NCBI GenBank assembly: GCA_964642545.1
Contig: CAZXQU010000076.1
Span: 1-12,962, forward strand
Origin: QYOJ01 sp964642545
Lineage (GTDB): Bacteria; Bacteroidota; Bacteroidia; Bacteroidales; FEN-979
Reading direction: 5' to 3'
DNA: 12,962 nt
The translations under genes and the position numbers were made by a program. Position 1 is the first letter of the stretch. The number at the start of each line of letters is the position of its first letter. The notes below the pieces were generated by a model that was given only the letters and a program-made list of their open reading frames with translations, did not search any database and was not told the DNA's origin. Positions 7,191 to 12,962 of this stretch are shown here, in pieces.

Positions 7191-7222
7191 ATTCGTAATT
7201 CTTCATTCGTAATTCGTAATTC
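7191..7222. repeat. Heptanucleotide array before sucD, inverse of 6933-6995
   Basis: Units ATTCGTA, ATTCTTC, ATTCGTA, ATTCGTA and a partial ATTC in one 7-bp phase, ending three bases before the sucD ATG. The reverse complement, TACGAAT, is nearly the unit of the 6933-6995 array, so the two arrays form a long imperfect inverted pair around about 200 bp. Confidence 0.75.
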
Positions 7223-7225
7223 AAC

Positions 7226-8101
7226 ATGAGTGTTTTAGTCAACAAAGATTCCCGAGTCATCGTTCAGGGCTTTACCGGCAGCGAAGGTTCATTCCACGCC
7301 GCGCAGATGATTGAATATGGAACAAATATCGTGGGAGGGGTAACACCCGGAAAAGGGGGGTTGATGCACCTCGACAAGCCTGTATTCAATACTGTTGCAG
7401 ATGCTGTTAAGGTAACCGGGGCTGATGTCTCTGTTATTTTTGTTCCGCCTCCTTTTGCGGCTGATGCTATTGCTGAAGCTGCTGAAGCAGGTATCAAGGT
7501 GATTGTTTGCATCACGGAAGGGATTCCGGTGAGCGATATGATTCCGGTGAAGGACTATATCACCAAAAAGGGAATCCATTTGATCGGACCCAACTGTCCA
7601 GGCATTATTACTCCACCCGATACAAAGATTGGTATCATGCCCGGATTTATCCATAAGCCCGGAACTATCGGAGTTGTTTCCCGAAGTGGAACCCTTGCTT
7701 ACGAAGCTGTAGATCAGGTAACAAAAGCCGGATTGGGTCAATCAACAGTTATCGGTATCGGGGGCGACCCGATTCCGGGTACTACGATCCTTGATGCTGT
7801 GAAACTCTTTATGGACGATCCGGGAACTGAGGCCATCGTAATGATTGGAGAGATTGGTGGTAATATGGAGACCGATGCCGCCTACTGGATCAAGGAACAC
7901 GGAACGAAGCCGGTGGTTAGCTTTATTGCCGGTGCTACAGCGCCCAAAGGCAGAACAATGGGTCATGCAGGAGCAATCGTTGGAGGGAAAGCTGATACGG
8001 CTCAGGCCAAGAAGGAGATTCTGAACGAATGCGGGGTATTTGTGGCAGATTCCCCGGCTGATATCGGGTCAACTTTACTGAAAGCACTGAAAAAAGCCTG
8101 A
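7226..8101 (+). CDS. sucD: Succinyl-CoA synthetase (succinate-CoA ligase, NDP-forming) alpha subunit
   Basis: The alpha subunit binds CoA and carries the phosphohistidine intermediate in the reversible step succinyl-CoA + NDP + Pi to succinate + CoA + NTP of the TCA cycle, together with the beta subunit SucC. The 291-residue product has the normal length. It shows the N-terminal CoA-binding Rossmann domain (VIVQGFTGSEGSFHAAQMI), the GPNCPG turn at 121-126, the ligase domain with VVSRSGTLAYE, and the active-site loop GRTMGHAGAIVGG with the phosphorylated histidine at 247. No sucC is adjacent, so the beta subunit must be encoded elsewhere. The gene diverges from mnmE and converges with the lipoprotein gene, with only 7 bp between the two stops. 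Confidence 0.97.
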   Translation: MSVLVNKDSRVIVQGFTGSEGSFHAAQMIEYGTNIVGGVTPGKGGLMHLDKPVFNTVADAVKVTGADVSVIFVPPPFAADAIAEAAEAGIKVIVCITEGIPVSDMIPVKDYITKKGIHLIGPNCPGIITPPDTKIGIMPGFIHKPGTIGVVSRSGTLAYEAVDQVTKAGLGQSTVIGIGGDPIPGTTILDAVKLFMDDPGTEAIVMIGEIGGNMETDAAYWIKEHGTKPVVSFIAGATAPKGRTMGHAGAIVGGKADTAQAKKEILNECGVFVADSPADIGSTLLKALKKA

Positions 8102-8108
8102 CAAATCC

Positions 8109-9518
8109 TTACCTGGAAGGAACCCATTGATACGCCCCCAGGTCGGGAGTAGTTCCCCTGTCAACACCTGCAATATCAAATGGCACACCCATCTGAACAC
8201 CTTTCCCGATAGCAGGGGAGAGGGAGTCGATCCTGAAATCAACTAACTGTGGGTCAACAAATCGGGGATCTTCATTGGCAAAACAGCTGAGGTATCGCTG
8301 AGGATCTGTAATAGGTGATTGCGTCCGCAACAGGCAGTGGTCAAATACAATCTCAAAAGGCACCCCCTCCATTGCATCAAATTGGATCTCATCTGCATCT
8401 GATCCGTAAATGATTGTATTTCCGAAATAGGTATTGGTCAATGGTCCGGGCGTTTGACCTCCTGTTGTGTCAAAAGAATGATTTCTGATATAGAGAGAGG
8501 GTGCAAACCTCACTGAACTTCCCCAGTAATTTCCAATCGTAAGTTGCCTGAAATCGTAGCTGCCACCATTTTCAACCCATAATGCTGATCCACCGCAATT
8601 TGCCAACACACAATTGGTCGAGGTGATTGAAGTGGCAAAGGCAAAGATCGCATCGGCCGTGGTATTTTGTATGATTGTATTATCAAGGATCAGCATTGGA
8701 TCCGGTTGGTTTCGATTTTCATCGATAAGGATGCCAAATACTCCATTCTTGATGATCCCATAATTGATAACATGCTCTTTCGACCCACTCTCAAGAAGTA
8801 TGCCTGTCCATTGTCCGGGTAAATCTTTGTAAAACGCATCCATCCTGTCACCTTGAAACCGCACTGGATGCTCCAGGTTTCCATATACTTTGAGAGATGC
8901 ATCGTAGGAGACTGCTATATAGGCCCCTTTATGGAAGTATAATTTACACCCCGGCATTATAAAAAGGGATGAGGAGGTATCGATGCGAATCGAGCCATAA
9001 ATTACATAAGGAAGAAGACTGTCCCAAACAAGATTGCCTTGCAGGTTCTCCTGTTTGAAGAATCTCGCGTTTTGGCCCCATGAAACCAGATTTACATCCT
9101 GGTAATTCCCGTTTACAGAAAAGAGAATAGAATCGGTAACAACAAACGGTGTGTTCTGGTTATTGGGATCGACAGTAACGCGAATAAAGATAAAGATACT
9201 GTCGTGCCCCGGTATCTCGACATTGTTGATCGATAGCGATGGGTTTCCGTCAATATTCATCCTGTAATTGGACGCATCGCCGCCAGCCAGCCTGATCTGG
9301 GCAATACTCAGCATGCCATCATTGTCATTGTACACAACCAATCGCTGTGTAACTGATCCGATGGTGGAGAATACAGTATCAAAAAAAACAGTATCTGCTG
9401 AAAAATTGAGTCTCAGCGAAGGGTCAGTATCAATCTTGTCATTCTTCTTGCAGGAGTATATGATTGCAATCATTCCAACAAGAAGAGTGAACAGCAAATG
9501 TTTCCGGATCAATATCAT
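8109..9518 (-). CDS. Predicted outer-surface lipoprotein with parallel beta-helix
   Basis: The 469-residue product begins with a type II signal peptide: basic RKH, a hydrophobic stretch FTLLVGMIAII, then YSCKKN with the lipidated cysteine at 23. The lysines and asparagine after the cysteine are compatible with surface export in Bacteroidota but are not proof. Residues about 40-135 look like a beta-sandwich (ASH / choice-of-anchor D type), with DTVFFDTVFSTIGS and LAGGDASNYRMNIDG. From about 190 onward, repeated short strands with N-rich turns suggest a right-handed parallel beta-helix, ending in SPAIGKGVQMGVPFDIAG and DRGTTPDLGAYQ, the usual C-terminal motif of such proteins. No catalytic motif is recognisable; a role in adhesion or polysaccharide binding is a guess. 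It stands alone on the minus strand between sucD and the glycogen genes. Confidence 0.85.
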   Translation of the reverse strand: MILIRKHLLFTLLVGMIAIIYSCKKNDKIDTDPSLRLNFSADTVFFDTVFSTIGSVTQRLVVYNDNDGMLSIAQIRLAGGDASNYRMNIDGNPSLSINNVEIPGHDSIFIFIRVTVDPNNQNTPFVVTDSILFSVNGNYQDVNLVSWGQNARFFKQENLQGNLVWDSLLPYVIYGSIRIDTSSSLFIMPGCKLYFHKGAYIAVSYDASLKVYGNLEHPVRFQGDRMDAFYKDLPGQWTGILLESGSKEHVINYGIIKNGVFGILIDENRNQPDPMLILDNTIIQNTTADAIFAFATSITSTNCVLANCGGSALWVENGGSYDFRQLTIGNYWGSSVRFAPSLYIRNHSFDTTGGQTPGPLTNTYFGNTIIYGSDADEIQFDAMEGVPFEIVFDHCLLRTQSPITDPQRYLSCFANEDPRFVDPQLVDFRIDSLSPAIGKGVQMGVPFDIAGVDRGTTPDLGAYQWVPSR

Positions 9519-9522
9519 GCAG

Positions 9523-9530
9523 CAAAATTA
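9523..9530 (-). promoter_or_regulatory. -7 box of the lipoprotein gene, four bases before its ATG
   Basis: TAATTTTG on the minus strand matches TAnnTTTG and ends four bases before the lipoprotein ATG, so the mRNA would be leaderless or nearly so. The -33 position has no good TTTG. The ATG cannot easily be moved downstream, because the signal peptide begins there. Confidence 0.3.
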
Positions 9531-9577
9531 GTTATATTCACTGACAATAATTAGAACGTAAAATGCGGCTATTATTG

Positions 9578-9585
9578 TAAATTTG
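9578..9585 (+). promoter_or_regulatory. -7 box of the glycogen operon
   Basis: TAAATTTG is a perfect TAnnTTTG match, 25 bases before the ATG of the debranching enzyme; TTAG at 9551-9554, 23 bp upstream, is a weak -33 candidate. The 92-bp gap 9519-9610 thus carries divergent promoters. Confidence 0.4.
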
Positions 9586-9610
9586 CAATTCCTTTCATTT
9601 ACTGTAGATT

Positions 9611-11560
9611 ATGAGTTACATCAAATTTGATAAAAATCAGCTGGTTAACCTTGAGTATTCACTTCACCGGGAGATGCTTCGGTCCAACCGTAGAGGTTCT
9701 TACGCCAGTTCAACCATTATCAACTGTAATACTCGGAAGTATCATGGTATGCTGGTTACGCCTCAACCAGGAATTGATCATGATGAGCATGTATTGCTCT
9801 CCTCTCTCGATGAAACCATTATCCAGCAGGATGCTGAATTCAACCTGGGTATTCATAAATACAAGGGAGGCACGTATAATCCAAAAGGGCATAAATATGT
9901 CCGTGACTTTTCTGCCATGGAGGTCCCACAACTTCTATACAGGGTTGGAGGAGTTATCCTTTCCAAGGAGATGATTTTTACTTCCCGTGAAGACCGGATC
10001 ATCATCCGTTATTCGCTGTTAGAGGCAAATTTTCCAACCCGGATCAGGCTTCGTCCATTCCTTGCATTCCGAAATGTCCATACGTTAAGCAAGGAGAATA
10101 TTTACGCCGATAAGAAATATGAGAAGGTGGACAATGGCATCCGGATGAAACTTTATCATGGATATACTGAACTCTACATGCAGATCTCTAAAAAAAATGA
10201 GTATACACATGCCCCCGACTGGTATTACAATATTGAATACCAGGAGGAGATGGAACGGGGGTATGAGTGTCATGAAGATTTATTAGTTCCGGGTTTTTTT
10301 GAATTTGACATCAAACCGGGTGAATCTGTTTGCTTTTCTGCCGGAATTTCTGCTATTGCATCTGCTAGCATCAAGCGTCTCTTTACTTCTGAGCTCAAAC
10401 AACGGATTCCGCGGGATAGTTTTGAAAACTGCCTGATCAATGCTGCCCAGCAATTTATCTTTAAACGTGGGGCAAAAACCAACATCATTGCCGGGTTTCC
10501 CTGGTTTGGGATTTGGGGGCGGGATACATTTATCTCGTTACCAGGACTTACCCTAACTACTGGAGAGGTTAAAACATGCAAAGCGGTTATTGACACCATG
10601 CTGAAAGACCTTAACGGCCCGCTTTTCCCAAATAATGGATCGGGAGATAAGCTGGAATGTCACAGTGCTGACACTCCGCTATGGCTTTTCTGGACGCTGC
10701 AGCAATATGTTATGAAAACCGGTGCCTCCAATGATGTATGGAAAGAGTACGGCCGTAAAATGAAGCAGATCCTCGAAGGCTTCAGGGAAGGGACTGTCAA
10801 TAATATCCATATGGAACCGAATGGACTGATCTATGCCGGAGTTCCCGGGATGGCACTTACCTGGATGGATGCAATTGTGTATGGAAAACCAGTAACCCCA
10901 AGGGGTGGTCTTGTTGTTGAGGTAAACGCCTTGTGGTATAATGCGATAATGTTCAGTTTGGAACTTGCTGAAATAGCTGGAGATAAGAAATTTACCAGTC
11001 AGTGGAAAGAGATCGCAGAAATGATTCCCCAGGCATTCCTGCAAACTTTCTGGAATGAAGAGAAGGGCTACCTGGCCGATTATGTGGATGGCGATTACAA
11101 CGACTGGTCAGTGCGCCCGAATATGGTATTTGCCACTTCTCTTCCCTATAGTCCGGTAAGTGAAGAGATACGAAAAAAAGTGCTTAGTAAGATCAAGCAA
11201 GAGCTGCTGACAATCAGAGGATTAAGAACGCTTACACCGGTAAGTGCAGCCTATAAAGGAACCTGCTTCGGAGATCAGACCCAACGAGACCTGGCTTACC
11301 ATCAGGGGACAGTTTGGCCATGGCTTTTCGGACATTTTGCAGAGGGCTATCTGAGGATTCATGGGAAAAGCGGACTCTCGTTTATCAAAGGCTACTATGA
11401 TGAATTCAGTCAAACGATGACAGAGCATGGGGTTGGAACAGTTTCTGAGATCTTTGACGGTGATCCGCCGCATACTCCCCGGGGAGCTATCTCCCAGGCT
11501 TCATCGGTAGCAGAGATACTCAGGGTACATCAATTGATTCAGGAATACGAGAAGGATTAG
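9611..11560 (+). CDS. Glycogen debranching enzyme, amylo-alpha-1,6-glucosidase (GH133-like)
   Basis: The enzyme removes alpha-1,6 branch glucoses from glycogen or related alpha-glucans in the cytoplasm; no signal peptide is seen. The 649-residue product has two parts: an N-terminal beta-rich GDE_N-type domain (about 1-260; RGSYASSTIINCNTRKYHGM near the start is typical) and a C-terminal (alpha/alpha)6 barrel. The barrel shows GFPWFGIWGRDTFISLPGL at 295-313, SADTPLWLF at 352-360, SAAYKGTCFGDQTQRD at 545-560, AYHQGTVWPW at 562-571 and SEIFDGDPPH at 612-621. The aspartates in GRDT and the acidic residues of these motifs are the probable catalytic and binding residues. It lacks the GH13 transferase domain of eukaryotic debranching enzymes. 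It is the first gene of a probable operon with the glycosyltransferase that follows, which strengthens the glycogen assignment. Confidence 0.93.
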   Translation: MSYIKFDKNQLVNLEYSLHREMLRSNRRGSYASSTIINCNTRKYHGMLVTPQPGIDHDEHVLLSSLDETIIQQDAEFNLGIHKYKGGTYNPKGHKYVRDFSAMEVPQLLYRVGGVILSKEMIFTSREDRIIIRYSLLEANFPTRIRLRPFLAFRNVHTLSKENIYADKKYEKVDNGIRMKLYHGYTELYMQISKKNEYTHAPDWYYNIEYQEEMERGYECHEDLLVPGFFEFDIKPGESVCFSAGISAIASASIKRLFTSELKQRIPRDSFENCLINAAQQFIFKRGAKTNIIAGFPWFGIWGRDTFISLPGLTLTTGEVKTCKAVIDTMLKDLNGPLFPNNGSGDKLECHSADTPLWLFWTLQQYVMKTGASNDVWKEYGRKMKQILEGFREGTVNNIHMEPNGLIYAGVPGMALTWMDAIVYGKPVTPRGGLVVEVNALWYNAIMFSLELAEIAGDKKFTSQWKEIAEMIPQAFLQTFWNEEKGYLADYVDGDYNDWSVRPNMVFATSLPYSPVSEEIRKKVLSKIKQELLTIRGLRTLTPVSAAYKGTCFGDQTQRDLAYHQGTVWPWLFGHFAEGYLRIHGKSGLSFIKGYYDEFSQTMTEHGVGTVSEIFDGDPPHTPRGAISQASSVAEILRVHQLIQEYEKD

Positions 11561-11567
11561 GGGACGG

Positions 11568-11595
11568 GAATTAAGAATTAAGAATTAAGAATTAA
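11568..11595. repeat. Heptanucleotide array, four perfect GAATTAA units
   Basis: Four exact tandem copies of GAATTAA begin eight bases after the debranching-enzyme stop. Rotated to TAAGAAT, the unit resembles the TACGAAA/TACGAAT units of the arrays near mnmE and sucD. Confidence 0.92.
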
Positions 11596-11631
11596 ATATA
11601 ATACTAATGGAAGAGAATGCGTAATCAAAGA

Positions 11632-11659
11632 ATTCATCATTCCTCATTCGTAATTTATA
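11632..11659. repeat. Degenerate heptanucleotide array before the glycosyltransferase
   Basis: In one 7-bp phase: ATTCATC, ATTCCTC, ATTCGTA, ATTTATA. The third unit is identical to the main unit of the array before sucD. It stands seven bases before the ATG at 11667, inverse in orientation to the GAATTAA array, repeating the bracket seen at 6933-7222. Confidence 0.55.
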
Positions 11660-11666
11660 ATTGAGT

Positions 11667-12947
11667 ATGCGTGTATTAATGTTCGGATGGGAGTTTCCTC
11701 CCCACATCACCGGAGGGTTGGGAACCGCTTGTTTCGGGTTGACCAAAGGGTTGGTCAAGCTGGGAACAGAGGTCATCTTTGTGGTGCCAAAGGCCTATGG
11801 GGATGAAACTCATCAGGGATTCAGGTTACTAAATGCGAGTGATGTGACCATGGACTTTATGGAGAGCGAACACCAGGTGTTCTGGAACAAGATCAAGTAC
11901 ATGGAGATTGGTTCAAACCTGATTCCATATGTTGGAGAAGAGGAATTTGAATCGCTGGTTGAAAAGGGTGAACTTCATCAGGCGGATCAAAACAAATCAG
12001 TATTCTCACGAAATTTCAAATTCTCAGGAAAATATGGCAAGAACCTCATGCAGGAGGTATCGCGTTATGCATTGATTGCCTCATCTATCGCCAGCCAGCA
12101 GAGCTATGATCTGATTCATGCGCATGATTGGTTGACATACCCTGCCGGAATTGCAGCAAAACACATCAGTGGCAAACCTTTGGTAATCCATGTACATGCA
12201 ACGGAGTTTGACAGGTCTGGTGAAAATGTAAACCCCTCTGTTTTTGAGATTGAAAAAAAAGGGATGGAGGAGGCCGACCGGATTATCACTGTTAGCAACC
12301 TTACACGGCAGACAGTGATTGAGAAGTACGGAATCGATCCCATCAAAGTTTTTACCGTCCATAATGCAGTTGAACCCTCTGACCGACCCGAATTAACAGG
12401 TGTTCAAAAGCATGTAAAGGAGAAGGTAGTCACGTTCCTTGGTCGTGTCACATACCAGAAAGGCCCCGATTACTTCGTTGAGGCAGCGCATAAAGTCTTG
12501 AAACGGGACCGGAATGTCCGGTTTGTCATGGCCGGATCAGGGGATTTGTTAAACCGGATGGTACGCCGTATTGCGAAACTAAAAATGGGTACACGATTCC
12601 ACTTTACCGGGTTTTTGGCAGGTTCTGAAGTGGATACCATGTTCGCCATGAGTGATGTGTATGTGATGCCTTCTGTCTCAGAACCCTTTGGGATTTCACC
12701 TCTGGAGGCCATGCGCTCCAATGTTCCGGTAGTAATCTCAAAACAATCAGGTGTTTCGGAGGTGTTGCAACATGCTATAAAAGTAGATTTCTGGGACATC
12801 GATGCCATGGCGGATGCCATATATGGAATCCTGCATTACCAGGGATTACAAAAAATGTTTGCCAGATACGGGAAAGAGGAGGTGGATAACCTGAAGTGGG
12901 AGAATGCAGCATTCAACATTGTTGAAGTATATAAAACAGTATTATGA
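11667..12947 (+). CDS. GT4-type glycosyltransferase, glycogen synthase-like
   Basis: The 426-residue protein has a GT-B fold. The N-terminal domain opens with MRVLMFGWEFPPHITGGLG, whose GGLG loop binds the sugar nucleotide in starch and glycogen synthases; LIHAHDWLTYPAG and VIHVHATEF follow. The C-terminal domain has FLGRVTYQKGPD, the MAGSGD strand, and EPFGISPLE, the donor-binding EX7E motif (E339 and E347). Given the debranching enzyme upstream, it is most likely an alpha-glucan (glycogen) synthase acting in the cytoplasm. GT4 enzymes have many donors, so another sugar cannot be excluded. I chose the ATG at 11667; the frame is open to a TTG at 11661, but conserved sequence begins at MRVLMFGW. 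The 106-bp gap from the upstream gene has no TAnnTTTG box, so it is probably co-transcribed. Its stop overlaps the next start (ATGA). Confidence 0.88.
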   Translation: MRVLMFGWEFPPHITGGLGTACFGLTKGLVKLGTEVIFVVPKAYGDETHQGFRLLNASDVTMDFMESEHQVFWNKIKYMEIGSNLIPYVGEEEFESLVEKGELHQADQNKSVFSRNFKFSGKYGKNLMQEVSRYALIASSIASQQSYDLIHAHDWLTYPAGIAAKHISGKPLVIHVHATEFDRSGENVNPSVFEIEKKGMEEADRIITVSNLTRQTVIEKYGIDPIKVFTVHNAVEPSDRPELTGVQKHVKEKVVTFLGRVTYQKGPDYFVEAAHKVLKRDRNVRFVMAGSGDLLNRMVRRIAKLKMGTRFHFTGFLAGSEVDTMFAMSDVYVMPSVSEPFGISPLEAMRSNVPVVISKQSGVSEVLQHAIKVDFWDIDAMADAIYGILHYQGLQKMFARYGKEEVDNLKWENAAFNIVEVYKTVL

Positions 12948-12962
12948 AATTCATCAATCTTT
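12944..12962 (+). CDS. Start of a third operon gene, cut by the window edge
   Basis: An ATG overlaps the glycosyltransferase stop by four bases (ATGA) and opens MKFINL before the window ends. Such an overlap signals translational coupling. From operon layouts I know in Bacteroidota, a GH57 alpha-amylase would be a likely product, but six residues cannot show it. Confidence 0.4.

Noticed and set aside
7289..7741. Long antisense frame of 150 codons inside sucD
   Set aside because: It lies wholly opposite a highly conserved gene, has no family features and is explained by sucD codon structure.
11661..11666. TTG start for the glycosyltransferase
   Set aside because: Conservation begins at MRVLMFGW from the ATG at 11667, and the TTG adjoins the end of a repeat array.

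Overview
The window reads as chromosomal DNA of an uncultured or anaerobic member of the Bacteroidota. Reasons: several genes are preceded by the Bacteroidota-type -7 box TAnnTTTG rather than an E. coli -10; Shine-Dalgarno sequences are mostly absent; there is a Bacteroidota-type surface lipoprotein; and a GH133-type debranching enzyme is followed by a GT4 glycosyltransferase, an arrangement I associate with this phylum. The truncated ferredoxin/MinD ATPase at the left edge is a family typical of anaerobes. No tRNA, rRNA, CRISPR array, transposase or phage gene was found.

Left part (1-3725). The 3' end of a MinD-type ATPase with a ferredoxin insert (+) meets a large hybrid sensor histidine kinase (-). 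The kinase has five PAS domains, HisKA, HATPase and a receiver domain, but two in-frame nonsense codons (TAA in PAS5, TAG in HisKA) break it, and the second PAS domain also looks internally shortened. A short coding-like remnant of unknown identity lies between the two genes.

Middle (3883-6922, all minus). mnmE (tRNA-modifying GTPase) is followed by a compact hipB-hipA toxin-antitoxin pair with its own promoter. A near-perfect 19-bp palindrome covers the hipB start codon. The broken kinase lies downstream of hipA with a separate promoter.

The divergent region 6923-7225 between mnmE and sucD holds two heptanucleotide repeat arrays facing each other, two adjacent hairpins and promoter candidates. 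sucD (succinyl-CoA synthetase alpha) follows on plus, and a secreted beta-helix lipoprotein (-) ends 7 bp from it.

Right part (9611-12962, plus). A glycogen-debranching enzyme, a glycogen-synthase-like GT4 glycosyltransferase and the first codons of a third gene (overlapping by ATGA) look like an alpha-glucan storage operon. The gap between the first two carries a second pair of heptamer arrays laid out like the first pair.

I do not see a clearly new multi-gene system. The most unusual signals are the paired, inverted heptamer arrays, the cleanly nonsense-interrupted kinase, the hipB operator/promoter layout, and two promoter boxes that would start transcription at or next to an ATG.
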